A stretch of DNA of 64,000 nt from Janthinobacterium aquaticum (GCF_009208565.1 NZ_WFLK01000001.1:1-64000), one strand, 5' to 3'; counted from the first letter of the stretch, positions 19,003-31,692 are shown. The notes: generated from the letters alone by a model not told the origin. A program made the numbers and translations.

Positions 19003-19812
19003 ATGCTGCTAACGATACAGGGTGAACGCGCATATTGCTATACCGGTGGCAAGGCCTTCAATCCCGCCCAGCCGACGATCGTGTTTCTGCACGGCGCGCA
19101 GAACGACCATAGCGTCTGGGCGCTGCAATCGCGCTATTTTGCCCATCACGGCTGGAACGTGCTGGCGCCGGACCTGCCCGGCCACGGCCGCAGCGGTGGG
19201 CCGGCGCTGGACACGGTGGAAGCGCTGGCGGCCTGGCTGCTGGCGCTGCTGGACGCTGCCGGCGTGGTGCGCGCCATGCTGGCCGGTCACAGCATGGGTT
19301 CCCTGATTGCACTTGAAGCGGCCTGCCAGGCACCCGAGCGCGTGACCAGACTGGCGCTGCTGGGCTCAACCTGGCCGATGAAGGTGTCGCCAGCGCTGCT
19401 GGAGACGGCGCGCACCGACGTACAAACGGCCATCGATATGGTCAATATCTGGTCGCATTCGTCGATTGCGCAAAAACCGTCATTCCCCGGACCCGGCTTT
19501 TTTGCCATGGGCGGCGCGCGCCGTCTCAAGCAGCATATTGCCGCGCGCAACGGCCAGCAGGTGTTTTATACCGACTTTTCCGCCTGTAACGCCTATGCCA
19601 ACGGCGAAGCGGCAGCCGCGTCGGTGCGCTGCCCCGCCCTGTTTATCTTTGGCCGGCGCGACATGATGACGCCGCCCAAATCCACCCGCCTGCTGACCTC
19701 GACCATCGCGCATGGCCAGGTAGTGCAGGTCGACAGCGGCCACGAACTGATGGCCGAACAGCCTGACGCCGTGCTCGATGCGCTGTTCGGCTTTGCCAGC
19801 ACTTCTATTTGA
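19003..19812 (+). CDS. Alpha/beta hydrolase
   Basis: A 269-residue alpha/beta-hydrolase-fold protein. The nucleophile elbow is GHSMGS, the acid is probably Asp in FGRRDMMTP, and the His lies in DSGHELMAEQP. The oxyanion region is FLHGAQNDHSVW. The start follows a good AAGGAG site overlapping the end of metY, so it is translated with metY. The substrate is unknown; there is no signal peptide. It could be an esterase or a C-C bond hydrolase. Confidence 0.88.
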   Translation: MLLTIQGERAYCYTGGKAFNPAQPTIVFLHGAQNDHSVWALQSRYFAHHGWNVLAPDLPGHGRSGGPALDTVEALAAWLLALLDAAGVVRAMLAGHSMGSLIALEAACQAPERVTRLALLGSTWPMKVSPALLETARTDVQTAIDMVNIWSHSSIAQKPSFPGPGFFAMGGARRLKQHIAARNGQQVFYTDFSACNAYANGEAAAASVRCPALFIFGRRDMMTPPKSTRLLTSTIAHGQVVQVDSGHELMAEQPDAVLDALFGFASTSI

Positions 19813-19819
19813 TTCTCCG

Positions 19820-21832
19820 ATGATTATTTTTACTTCTGTTCTGTTTTCCAGCGACGCCCTGCCCGGCGACGCTACTTTTCATCTCGATGCGCTGCAAGGC
19901 CTGGCCGAATGGCGCCGCGATATTCCGCTGCTGTTCAAGCTGCTGATGGGGCCCGACGCCAAACCCTGTCATTGGCCGGTATATGACTTTGGCGAGGACG
20001 GCTGCTGCGTACTGGCCGCGCCACTGGCCCAGGCCCGGGAAACCTGGCAACAGCTGACTGCCATGATGGAGCGCCCGCGCGACGCCGCCGCCATCGTGGC
20101 GCGCAGCGCTATTTCCAGCCTGCTGGCCGGCAGCGAACAGTGGCTGGTGCTCGACTGCGTGCAGTTGATACCGCACGACGTGGGCACGCCGCAGTACGAC
20201 GCAGCGCTGCAGCAGTTGCGGGTGGAAGCGGCGCAACTGCACGCGGCGCTGGTGGCCGGCCAGCGCAGTGTACTGGCGCCATTGCTGGACGGCGCCACCG
20301 GCAGCACGCCGGCCTTTGGCTACTGGTCGGCCAGCGCCAGCGCGCAATTGTTCGATATCGAAGAACTGGAAACAGACAGCCTGCCCTTTATGGCGAACCT
20401 GACAGTACAAGCCTGGCATGACGATGCACTGTGCTACGAAGTCACGCCGACCGGCCAGGCGCAGCCGGTTGGACTAGTCACGCCATATGGCCGCTGGATT
20501 ATCCCGCTGACGCTGGGCGCCGCCGCAGTGGACGCGCACGATGCGCAGCATGGCTGGTTGACGCTTACCGTGTCCGATGGCGACGCGCCACGCACCGGCC
20601 TGGCCGATCTCAATGGCATGCTGGTATTGCCACCGGCCGCCGGCGCGCTCTATATCGTCAATGCCCATCTGGCGCTGCAGGTGGATGCCTCGGGCGCAGG
20701 CAGGCTGCTGCACCTGCCCGATGGCGCAGTGCTGCACGAGAACGTCGAGCATGTCAGCGCGCGCGACGATGGCTATATCGATTTTGAGCATGAACGCAAT
20801 AATGAGCACAACGATGAACGCAACCGCTGCGGTGTACTCGACGTCACTGGCAAGGTAGTGCTGCAACCTTGCTACAGTTCGGTGCAGGATTTCGGCAAGA
20901 AGAACCGCATCGCCATTGTCAGCCAGCGCATCGACGGGCGTTTTCTGTTTGGCCTGGCCAATACCGATGGCGTGCTGCTGGCGCCATGCCAGTACAGCGA
21001 AATCGACTGCGCCACCACCTCCTCGCCGCCACGCGTGCGCAAGAAACTGATCTATGCGGTCGATGCGGCCGGCCGCGTGTGCCTGCTGCGCCAGGATGGC
21101 CAGCAGGCCTTTGTGCCACGCTATGCGCCGGCCCACCATCTGCGCGGCGTGGTGATCCAGGATGATTTTCTGTATGTCGCCAGCGAAGGCATGGCCTGGC
21201 GCATGGATTTTGCCGGCCAACTGATCGAACAGGTCGGCAGGCTGGAACAGTTCAAGGCCGACGTCACGGCCGAACTCAGTGCGGCCATGGGTTTGAGCCG
21301 GCCTGCTGATGATCGTATCGAGATCAACGCCTATACGCCAGCGCAACTGCTGGAACAGGCCGACTCCGGCGAACTGCACGCCATGGCCAACATGCTGGTG
21401 CTGGGCGACAGCGACCTGGCCGCAAGCTGCGTGCGCCTGATGCAGGAAGAGCTGGAACAGGACGACCCGGAAGAGCAATATGAGGGCGCCACGCCGGAAG
21501 CGGCCTGCCTGTTTTCGCTCTGGTCGACTGCCGCCCATGCGCTGGGCTTTGGCACCACGCTGGACTGGAAGGCGGTCGACGAGATCGAGCATATCGGCGC
21601 CCATATCGACGTGCCGGCGCTGCAGGATTTCCGCTGGCATGACCGCGAGGACGGCGACCGCATGGAAGAAGGCTTGCGGGCGATTGGCCGCCATCTGGCG
21701 CCGCATGGATTGCAACTGGTCAACGTGATGTCAGGCGACGATACGTTTTACCTGGGGCTGCTGCGCGACGGGGATGTGGCGGCGTTCGAGCGCGTTGCAG
21801 AAGGCACGGGCCGCGCACCGCAGCGGTACTGA
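19820..21832 (+). CDS. WG-repeat-like protein of unknown function
   Basis: A protein of about 670 residues with no recognised enzymatic motif. The middle part (about 210-400) contains WG/KWG-like repeats, such as YGRWIIPLTLG, GLADLNGMLVLPP, CGVLDVTGKVVLQPCY and FGLANTDGVLLAPCQY, which usually form beta-propeller-like binding surfaces. The C-terminal 150 residues (ALGFGTTLDWKAVDEIEH to DDTFYLGLLRDGD) form a separate acidic domain. There is no signal peptide. ATG at 19820 (MIIFTSVLFSSD) is chosen over an in-frame codon at 19778 inside the hydrolase. It lies 7 nt after the hydrolase in the metY operon. Confidence 0.75.
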   Translation: MIIFTSVLFSSDALPGDATFHLDALQGLAEWRRDIPLLFKLLMGPDAKPCHWPVYDFGEDGCCVLAAPLAQARETWQQLTAMMERPRDAAAIVARSAISSLLAGSEQWLVLDCVQLIPHDVGTPQYDAALQQLRVEAAQLHAALVAGQRSVLAPLLDGATGSTPAFGYWSASASAQLFDIEELETDSLPFMANLTVQAWHDDALCYEVTPTGQAQPVGLVTPYGRWIIPLTLGAAAVDAHDAQHGWLTLTVSDGDAPRTGLADLNGMLVLPPAAGALYIVNAHLALQVDASGAGRLLHLPDGAVLHENVEHVSARDDGYIDFEHERNNEHNDERNRCGVLDVTGKVVLQPCYSSVQDFGKKNRIAIVSQRIDGRFLFGLANTDGVLLAPCQYSEIDCATTSSPPRVRKKLIYAVDAAGRVCLLRQDGQQAFVPRYAPAHHLRGVVIQDDFLYVASEGMAWRMDFAGQLIEQVGRLEQFKADVTAELSAAMGLSRPADDRIEINAYTPAQLLEQADSGELHAMANMLVLGDSDLAASCVRLMQEELEQDDPEEQYEGATPEAACLFSLWSTAAHALGFGTTLDWKAVDEIEHIGAHIDVPALQDFRWHDREDGDRMEEGLRAIGRHLAPHGLQLVNVMSGDDTFYLGLLRDGDVAAFERVAEGTGRAPQRY

Positions 21833-21848
21833 GCGCAAGCGCTACAGT

Positions 21849-24331
<2,483 letters not shown>

Positions 24332-24335
<4 letters not shown>

Positions 24336-25738
24336 CGGAGTTTCTCACTGCCTGCCGCGCCGCGCTCGGGGACGCCTATGTACTGACCGCCGACGCCGAG
24401 ATGGCGCCGTTCCTGACCGACTGGCGCGACCGTTATACGGGCCGCGCGCTGGCCGTGCTGCGTCCTGCCAGTACAGAACAGGTGGCGCAGCTGCTGCGCG
24501 CCTGTAGCACGCATGGCGTGCCGGTGGTGCCGCAGGGCGGCAATACCGGACTGGTGCTGGGCAGCATCCCCGATAGCGCCGGCACCGCCGTGGTGCTGTC
24601 GCTGGCGCGCATGAACCGCATCCGCGCGCTCGACACCGTCAACCGCACCATCACGGTTGACGCCGGTTGCATTCTGCAGACCGTGCAGGAGGCCGCCAGC
24701 GCGGCCGATTGCCTGTTTCCCTTGTCGCTGGCGGCCGAAGGCAGCTGCACCATCGGCGGCAACCTGGCAACGAACGCCGGCGGCACGGCGGTGCTACGCT
24801 ATGGCAATACCCGCGAGCTGTGCCTGGGGCTGGAAGTGGTCACGCCGCAAGGCGAAGTGTGGAACGGCCTGCGCGGCCTGCGCAAGGACAATACCGGCTA
24901 CGACCTGCGCGACCTTTATATCGGCGCCGAGGGCACGCTGGGGGTGATTACCGGCGCAGTGTTGAAGCTCTATCCGCAGCCCAAGGCGTGCATTACGGCG
25001 CTGGCCGCCCTGAACTCGCCTGCTCATGCGCTACGCCTGCTGGGCCTGATGCAGGACCATTGCGGCGCCAGCCTGACCGGTTTCGAGCTGATGTCGCAGT
25101 ACTGCCTGCGCCTGGTGGCCGAGCAGTTTCCGCAATTGCCGCAGCCGTTCAAGTACACGCATGGCCAGTATGTGCTGCTGGAGCTGTCGAGCAGCCAGTC
25201 CGAAGCGCATGCCATCGAACTGCTTGAAGCGAGTATCGGCGCGGCGCTCGACAGCGACGTCATCGAAGACGCGGTGGTCTCAGCCTCGGTGGCGCAGTCA
25301 ACAGGCCTGTGGCAGCTGCGCGAACATATCCCGCTGGCGCAGGCGCGCGCCGGCAAGAATATCAAGCACGATATTTCGCTGCCGATCTCGCGCATCGCCG
25401 ACTTTATCGCCCTGACCGATGCGGCGCTGGCAAGCGCCTTTCCCGGCTGCCAGCTGGTGTGCTTCGGTCACCTTGGCGACGGCAACCTGCATTACAACGT
25501 GGCGCCGCCGGCCGGCATGAGTGATATCGATTTCCTGGCCAACCAGGATGCGATCAACCGCATCGTGCATGACCAGGTGACGGCCTTTGACGGTTCGATC
25601 TCGGCCGAACACGGCATCGGCGCGCTGAAAAAAGACGAACTGGCGCATACCAAGTCGGCGCTGGAGCTGCAGCTGATGCGCGCCATCAAGCAGGCGCTGG
25701 ACCCGCAGGGCATCATGAATCCGGGGAAAATATTATGA
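24332..25738 (+). CDS. FAD-binding oxidoreductase (GlcD / D-2-hydroxyglutarate dehydrogenase type)
   Basis: This 468-residue flavoprotein has an N-terminal FAD_binding_4 domain (VVPQGGNTGLVLGS, SLAAEGSCTIGGNLATNAGG) and a C-terminal FAD-oxidase domain (CFGHLGDGNLHYNV, SAEHGIGALKKDEL, DPQGIMNPGKIL). Such enzymes oxidise 2-hydroxy acids such as D-lactate, glycolate or D-2-hydroxyglutarate, often passing electrons to quinones or an ETF. The metal-site histidines are present. The substrate cannot be assigned. It is coupled at both ends by 4-bp overlaps. Confidence 0.9.
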
Positions 25739-26157
25739 AAACCTTGTTGATCACGCTGGCGATCGTGGCATCGGCGCAAGCATCGGCGCAGGGCGTCTAC
25801 AAATGCGTCAAGGACGGCCGGACCAGCTATAGCGAAACGCCGTGCGCGGCCGGCCAGGTGCAGCTGATCGAAGTCCCACCGCCGCCACCGGCCATCGACA
25901 AGGGCGCCGCCACGCGCCAGCAGCGCGTGGCCGACCAGCTCGAATCGACGCGCAAAAAACGCGAAGAGCGCGAAGACGCGGCCCGCGCGCGCGCCAATAT
26001 GCAGTCGGCCGAACATGAACAGCATTGCGCCCAGCTGCGCCTGCAGCAGAAATGGGCGGCGCAGGACGCCGTGGGCGCCGGCGACAAGACGCGCGAAGCG
26101 GCGCAGCTCAAAGTGCGGCGCGCCAGCGAGCGCCTGGCGCTCGATTGCCTCAATTGA
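25735..26157 (+). CDS. DUF4124-containing exported protein
   Basis: A 140-residue protein with an N-terminal signal peptide (MKTLLITLAIVASAQASAQG) followed by the short DUF4124 motif YKCVKDGRTSYSETPC. The remainder is a charged, Arg/Glu/Ala-rich helical region likely to form a coiled coil, with a final Cys. Likely periplasmic. Function is unknown. ATGA overlap with the upstream gene; its stop overlaps the TTG start proposed for the permease. Confidence 0.88.
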   Translation: MKTLLITLAIVASAQASAQGVYKCVKDGRTSYSETPCAAGQVQLIEVPPPPPAIDKGAATRQQRVADQLESTRKKREEREDAARARANMQSAEHEQHCAQLRLQQKWAAQDAVGAGDKTREAAQLKVRRASERLALDCLN

Positions 26158-28724
26158 AACCGGCCGCCTCGCACAGCACCCTGTCGCGCTGGCTGCTGCT
26201 CGGCGAATGGCGCGCCCACCCGGTGCGCGCGCTGGTGGCGGTGCTGGCCATTGCCGTGGGCGTCTCGCTGGGCTTTGCCATCCACCTGATCAACGCCGCC
26301 GCCTTCAATGAATTTTCCACCGCCGTCAAGAGCCTGTCCGGCCAGGCCGACGTGCAGGTGTCGGGCCGTGAAGCGTTGTTCGATGAAGCCATCTATCCAC
26401 AACTGGCAGCGCGAAGCGGCGTGGCCGTCGCCTCGCCGGTACTCGAACTGCAGGTCGGCGTGACCGGCAAGCCCAGTCTGCCGCCACTGCAAGTGCTGGC
26501 GCTTGACGTTTTTCGCGCCGGCTTTATTTCGCCCGACCTGATCGGCGCACCAAGCGACGACCAGCCGTTCGACACCTTGTCTGGCGATGCGATTTTTCTG
26601 TCGCCGGCTGCCCTGCGTGCGCTGGGCCTGGCGCAAGGCGACACGCTGGCGCTGCAGTCGGGCACCGGCAGCATCAAGCTGCGCGTGGCCGGCTCGCTGC
26701 AGCGCGCACGCGCCGGCCAGCGCATCGCCGTGATGGATATCGGCGCGGCGCAGTGGCGCTTCCAGCGCCTGGGCAAGCTGTCGCGCATCGATCTGAAACT
26801 GCGCGACGGGGTCAACCGCGAGGCCTTCCAAGCGCAACTGGCGCGTGATCTGGAACGCGATTATCCGGGCCGCTTCCGGGTCGGCCAGCCCAACGATGAA
26901 AACCAGAACAGCCGCAACAACAACCTCAGCCGCGCCTACCGCGTCAACCTGACCGTGCTGGCCTTGGTTGCCCTGTTTACTGGCGCCTTTTTGGTGTTTT
27001 CCACCCAGGCGCTGTCGGTGATCCGCCGCCGCAGCCAGTTTGCGCTGCTGCGCGTGCTGGGCATGGAGCGCGGCATGCTGCTGCGCCAGGTGCTGATGGA
27101 AGGCGCCAGCCTGGGCGTGGTGGGTGCGGCTGCCGGCATTGCCGGTGGCTACGCCATGGCGGCGCTGGCGCTGCGTTTTTTTGGCGGTGACCTGGGCGCC
27201 GGCTTTTTCTCCGGGGTGCAGCCGCAGGTGCAGTTCACGCCGGTAGCAGCGTTGGTGTACTTTGCGCTGGGCCTGGGCGTGGCGCTGCTCGGCTGCGCCG
27301 CGCCGGCCTTGGAGGCGTCGCGCGCGGCGCCCGCCATCGCGCTCAAGTCGGGCAGCGAGGCGGCCGTCACCACGCGCCTGGCCAAGACCTGGCCGGCGCT
27401 GGTGTGCCTGCTGGCAGCGGGCGCACTGACGCTGCTGCCGCCCGTGTTCGAGCTGCCGCTGTTTGGCTATATCTCGATTGCGCTGCTGCTGATCGGCGCC
27501 ATTGCACTGATGCCGCAGCTGGCGCTGGTGGTGTTTCGCGCCGTCGAACGCGTGTGGCTGCGCGCCAGTGTCGCTGCGCGCGCGCCGGTGCGCAGCCTGA
27601 CGGTGTCGCGCCTGGCCAATGCGTCAGGCCAGGTCGGCATTGCGCTGGGCGGGGTGCTGTCGAGCTTTAGCCTGATGGTGGCGATGGCCATCATGGTATC
27701 GAGCTTTCGCGTCTCGGTCGACGACTGGCTGCTGCAGATCCTGCCGGCCGACCTGTATGCGCGCACCGCTGCCAGCGGCAGCACCTCCGGTTTGAATCCC
27801 GACGAACAGCGCCGCATCACCACCCTGCCCGGCGTGGCACGTGCCGACTTTTTGCGCGTGCGCTCGCTGTCGCTGTCGCCCGAGCGCCCCAACGTCACGC
27901 TGCTGGCGCGCCCGATCAATCTGCAGGATCCCGGCAAAAGCATGGTGCTCGTCGGCGACACGCTGCCGGTGCCTGCCGGCTTGCGCCCCGTATGGCTGTC
28001 CGAAGCTGCCGCCGATCTGTATGGCTACCAGCCCGGCCAGAGCATCAGGCTGCCGCTGGCAGGTGGCCTGCATGACTTCTTTGTAGCCGGCGTCTGGCGC
28101 GACTATGCGCGCGCCAGCGGCTCGATTTATATGCCGCTGGACGACTACCGCGCCATTACGCGCGACCTGGAAGTGAGCGACGCGGCGCTGTGGCTGGATA
28201 AAGGCGTGAGCGCTGACCAGCTGCAGCAACGCATCAAGGCGCTGCCGTTTGGCGCCACGCTGGAGCTGTCGAGCCCTTCGGCGATTCGCGCCCTGAGCCT
28301 GCAGATTTTCGACCGCAGCTTTGCCGTCACCTACCTGCTTGAAGCGATTGCCATCGTGATTGGCCTGTTTGGCGTGGCCGCCACGTTTTCGGCGCAGACG
28401 CTGGCGCGCGCGCGCGAATTCGGCATGCTGCGCCATGTGGGCGTCACGCGCGGGCAGATCCTGGCCATCCTGGCGCTCGAAGGCGGCGCCTTGACGGCGC
28501 TGGGGATAGCCACCGGTTTCGTGCTGGGCCTGTTGATCAGCTTTGTGCTGGTGTATATCGTCAATCCGCAATCGTTCCACTGGACCATGCAACTGCATCT
28601 GCCATGGGGTCTGATCGCCACCGTGGCCGGTGCACTGCTGGCCGCCAGCGCCGCTACGGCCCTGCTGGCCGGGCGTCAGGCGCTGTCGGCAGGTCCCATA
28701 CGCGCCGTCAGGGAGGACTGGTAA
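26154..28724 (+). CDS. FtsX-like ABC transporter permease
   Basis: A protein of about 856 residues with two MacB-type periplasmic domains and about ten membrane helices (first RALVAVLAIAVGVSLGFAI, last WGLIATVAGALLAASAA), the two-FtsX-domain layout of permeases that extrude lipids or lipoproteins. Segments SVIRRRSQFALLRVLGMERG and AREFGMLRHVGVTRGQI are the paired coupling regions that contact an ATPase. The start is set at a TTG whose last two bases overlap the DUF4124 stop; the open frame upstream is antisense-like in composition. No LolD-type ATPase gene is next to it. A lipocalin-like partner follows with a 1-bp overlap. Confidence 0.88.
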   Translation: MKPAASHSTLSRWLLLGEWRAHPVRALVAVLAIAVGVSLGFAIHLINAAAFNEFSTAVKSLSGQADVQVSGREALFDEAIYPQLAARSGVAVASPVLELQVGVTGKPSLPPLQVLALDVFRAGFISPDLIGAPSDDQPFDTLSGDAIFLSPAALRALGLAQGDTLALQSGTGSIKLRVAGSLQRARAGQRIAVMDIGAAQWRFQRLGKLSRIDLKLRDGVNREAFQAQLARDLERDYPGRFRVGQPNDENQNSRNNNLSRAYRVNLTVLALVALFTGAFLVFSTQALSVIRRRSQFALLRVLGMERGMLLRQVLMEGASLGVVGAAAGIAGGYAMAALALRFFGGDLGAGFFSGVQPQVQFTPVAALVYFALGLGVALLGCAAPALEASRAAPAIALKSGSEAAVTTRLAKTWPALVCLLAAGALTLLPPVFELPLFGYISIALLLIGAIALMPQLALVVFRAVERVWLRASVAARAPVRSLTVSRLANASGQVGIALGGVLSSFSLMVAMAIMVSSFRVSVDDWLLQILPADLYARTAASGSTSGLNPDEQRRITTLPGVARADFLRVRSLSLSPERPNVTLLARPINLQDPGKSMVLVGDTLPVPAGLRPVWLSEAAADLYGYQPGQSIRLPLAGGLHDFFVAGVWRDYARASGSIYMPLDDYRAITRDLEVSDAALWLDKGVSADQLQQRIKALPFGATLELSSPSAIRALSLQIFDRSFAVTYLLEAIAIVIGLFGVAATFSAQTLARAREFGMLRHVGVTRGQILAILALEGGALTALGIATGFVLGLLISFVLVYIVNPQSFHWTMQLHLPWGLIATVAGALLAASAATALLAGRQALSAGPIRAVREDW

Positions 28725-29800
28725 TGCGACATTGTTTGCTTTTGATACTGTGCCTGGCGCTGCCGGCCATGGCGGCCGCGCCGGTGTTTGAACCGGTCAC
28801 GCCGCTGCCGGCTGGCCAGTCGCTGCGCCTGCCGCACGACTTCGGCGCCCATCCCGCCTTCAAGACCGAGTGGTGGTATGCCACCGGCTGGGTCACTACC
28901 GCCGGCGGCCAGCAACTGGGCTACCAGGTCACCTTCTTTCGCAGCGCCACCGGCTCGGACCCGGCCAACCCGAGCGCGTTTGCGCCGAAACAGCTTATTA
29001 TCGGCCACGCCGCGCTGTCGGATCCGAAGCTGGGCAAGCTGCTGCACGACGAGCGCAGTGCGCGCCAGGGCTTTGACCTGGCCTACGCAAAGGAAGGCAA
29101 TACCGACGTCAAGCTCGACGACTGGCGCATGCAGCGGCGCGATGATGGCCACTATGAAGTAACGCTGGCGGCGCGCGAATTTTCGCTGCAGCTGACCTTG
29201 AGCCCGACCCAGGCGCCGCTGCTGCAGGGCGAGCGCGGCTACTCGCGCAAGGGGCCGCGCCCGGAACAGTCCAGTTACTACTACAGCGAGCCGCAACTGG
29301 CCACGCGCGGCACCATTACACGCGCCGGCGGCCAGCCCGAAGCGGTCACCGGCACCACCTGGCTCGATCACGAATGGTCGAGCCAGGTGCTCGATGAAAA
29401 CGCCAGCGGCTGGAACTGGGTCGGCGCCAACCTCGATGACGGCGGCGCGCTGATGGCTTTCCAGATACGCAGCAAGACAGGTGCTAAACTATGGGCCCAC
29501 GCCGCATGGCGCGACCGCCACGGCAAGGTCACGCAATTCGGGCCCGACGAGGTGGAATTTGCCCCCACGCAGCTGTGGCGCTCGCCGCGCACCAGGGCCG
29601 AGTATCCGGTCGCCACCGAAATTCGTACCGGTGGCACGCGCTGGCAGATCGCGCCGCTGCAGCCCGACCAGGAACTCGATTCGCGCCGCTCGACCGGCGC
29701 CGTCTACTGGGAAGGCGCGGTGACGGTCAAGCGTGACGGCCAGCAGGCAGGCCGCGCCTACCTGGAAATGACCGGTTATGTCCAGCCGATGAAGTTGTAG
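28724..29800 (+). CDS. CrtC/AttH-type lipocalin-like exported protein
   Basis: This 358-residue protein has a signal peptide (MRHCLLLILCLALPAMAAAP) and the AttH/carotenoid 1,2-hydratase lipocalin-like fold. Family marks are FKTEWWYATGWV, GTTWLDHEWSSQ and GWNWVGANLDDGGALMAFQ. Despite the family name, no carotenoid genes are present, and members next to FtsX-like permeases are thought to handle lipids or hydrophobic ligands in the periplasm (inference). ATG at 28724 shares one base with the permease stop, so the two work together. Confidence 0.88.
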   Translation: MRHCLLLILCLALPAMAAAPVFEPVTPLPAGQSLRLPHDFGAHPAFKTEWWYATGWVTTAGGQQLGYQVTFFRSATGSDPANPSAFAPKQLIIGHAALSDPKLGKLLHDERSARQGFDLAYAKEGNTDVKLDDWRMQRRDDGHYEVTLAAREFSLQLTLSPTQAPLLQGERGYSRKGPRPEQSSYYYSEPQLATRGTITRAGGQPEAVTGTTWLDHEWSSQVLDENASGWNWVGANLDDGGALMAFQIRSKTGAKLWAHAAWRDRHGKVTQFGPDEVEFAPTQLWRSPRTRAEYPVATEIRTGGTRWQIAPLQPDQELDSRRSTGAVYWEGAVTVKRDGQQAGRAYLEMTGYVQPMKL

Positions 29801-29839
29801 AACAACAGTAGCAGATACAGTAAAACAAAGCGAAGACCC

Positions 29840-31684
29840 ATGACGACCAGTACCGAAACGAGCAGCACCACCACTTCCACGACGCCCGCAACGGGCACCA
29901 GCCGCGAACTGAAAAAAGGCAGCCTGGCCGCCTTCAAGGGCCTGATGCCTTTCCTCACGCCCTACCGCAAGCAGTTCTTCCTGGCCGGTATCGCGCTGGT
30001 GGTGGCAGCCGCTTCCACGCTGGCCATTCCGGCCGCCTTCAAGCAGATGATCGACCTCGGTTTTGGCGGCGCGGCCGGCTCGAAAAGCATCGAGCATGTG
30101 GACCTGGTGTTCCTGGCCCTGTTTGGCGTGGCGTCGGTGCTGGCGCTGGCTACGGCGGCGCGCTTTTATACGGTGTCCTGGCTGGGCGAGCGCGTCACGG
30201 CCGATATCCGCAGCGCCGTGTACGGCCATGTGGTCACGCAAAGCCCCGAGTTTTTTGAAACTACGCAGACCGGCGAGGTGCTCTCGCGCATTACCACCGA
30301 CACCACGCTGATCCAGGCGGTAGTCGGCACCAGCATCTCGATGGCGCTGCGCAATATGCTGCTGTTTATCGGCGGCCTGGTGATGCTGTTCGTGACCAGC
30401 GCCAAACTGGCCGGCATCATTATCGGCCTGTTGATCCTGGTGGTGGTGCCGATCATCGTGTTTGGCCGGCGCGTGCGCAAGCTGTCGCGCGATTCGCAGG
30501 ACCGCATTGCCGACGCGTCGGCGATGGCCGGTGAAATTCTCAACGCCATGCCAACCGTGCAGGCGTTCACGCATGAAAAGATCGAATCGAAGCGCTTTGG
30601 CGACTCGGTCGAAGGCGCCTTCATGACCGCCATGCGCCGTATCCGCGCGCGCGCGCTGCTGACCATGATCGCCATCCTGCTGGTGTTTGGCGCCATCGTG
30701 TTCGTGCTGTGGCTCGGTGCGCGCGCGGTGCTCGATGGCTCGATGACGGGCGGCGACCTGGGGCAGTTCATCCTGTACGCGTCCATCGTGGCCGGCGCCA
30801 TCGGCGCGTTGTCCGAAGTGATGGGCGAGGCGCAGCGCGCTGCCGGCGCCACCGAGCGCCTGCTTGAACTGATGGCCGTCCAGTCGGATATTTCCTCGCC
30901 AGCCGCACCTTTGGCGCTGCCGGCGCGCGCCGCCAATGGCGCTTCGCTGACGCTCGACCGCCTGCAGTTTTCCTACCCTTCGCGCCCCGACACCCATGCG
31001 CTGGACCAGGTCAGTCTCGATATCGCCCCCGGTGAAACGGTGGCCGTGGTCGGTCCGTCCGGCGCCGGCAAGACCACGCTGTTCCAGCTGTTCCTGCGCT
31101 TTTACGATCCGCAAGGCGGCCAGATCCGCCTCGACGGCGTCGACATCAAACAGCTCGACCTGCACACGTTGCGCGACGCCATTGGCATCGTGCCGCAAGA
31201 TACGGTGATTTTCTCGAACGACGCGATGGAAAACATCCGCTACGGGCGCGCCGGCGCAACTGACGCCGAGGTGATTGCGGCGGCAAAAATGGCGGCTGCC
31301 CATGAATTCATCGAGCGCCTGCCCAATGGCTACAAATCGTTCCTCGGCGAGCGCGGCGTGCGCCTGTCCGGCGGCCAGCGCCAGCGCATCGCGATTGCGC
31401 GCGCCCTGCTGAAAAACCCGCCGCTGCTGCTGCTCGACGAGGCCACCAGCGCGCTCGATGCCGAATCGGAACGCCTGGTGCAGTCGGCGCTGGAAGCGGC
31501 GATGGTCGGGCGCACCACCGTCATTATCGCGCACCGCCTGGCCACCGTGCAGCGCGCCGACCGCATCGTGGTAATGGAAGACGGCAAGATCGTGGAAATG
31601 GGCACGCACGCGCAACTGGTGGCAATGAAAGGCGTCTACGCCAACCTGGCGGCACTGCAGTTTCACCATGTGCACGCTGGGTAG
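29840..31684 (+). CDS. ABC exporter, fused membrane and ATPase domains (MsbA-like)
   Basis: A 614-residue half-transporter with six membrane helices in the first 340 residues and a nucleotide-binding domain after about 370. Walker A is GPSGAGKTTL, the signature is LSGGQRQR, and Walker B is LLLLDEATSALD followed by the H-loop AHRLATV. It should work as a homodimer exporting lipids or drugs. The N-terminal 30 residues are Ser/Thr-rich and probably disordered. It follows the lipocalin gene by 39 bp. The substrate is not predictable; the lipid-exporter group fits the coding length. Confidence 0.9.
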   Translation: MTTSTETSSTTTSTTPATGTSRELKKGSLAAFKGLMPFLTPYRKQFFLAGIALVVAAASTLAIPAAFKQMIDLGFGGAAGSKSIEHVDLVFLALFGVASVLALATAARFYTVSWLGERVTADIRSAVYGHVVTQSPEFFETTQTGEVLSRITTDTTLIQAVVGTSISMALRNMLLFIGGLVMLFVTSAKLAGIIIGLLILVVVPIIVFGRRVRKLSRDSQDRIADASAMAGEILNAMPTVQAFTHEKIESKRFGDSVEGAFMTAMRRIRARALLTMIAILLVFGAIVFVLWLGARAVLDGSMTGGDLGQFILYASIVAGAIGALSEVMGEAQRAAGATERLLELMAVQSDISSPAAPLALPARAANGASLTLDRLQFSYPSRPDTHALDQVSLDIAPGETVAVVGPSGAGKTTLFQLFLRFYDPQGGQIRLDGVDIKQLDLHTLRDAIGIVPQDTVIFSNDAMENIRYGRAGATDAEVIAAAKMAAAHEFIERLPNGYKSFLGERGVRLSGGQRQRIAIARALLKNPPLLLLDEATSALDAESERLVQSALEAAMVGRTTVIIAHRLATVQRADRIVVMEDGKIVEMGTHAQLVAMKGVYANLAALQFHHVHAG

Positions 31685-31692
31685 GTTGAAAG

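Noticed and set aside
29489-31675. 728-codon antisense ORF over the ABC exporter
   Set aside because: A shadow of the real ABC transporter; the translation is His/Arg-rich and has no domain.
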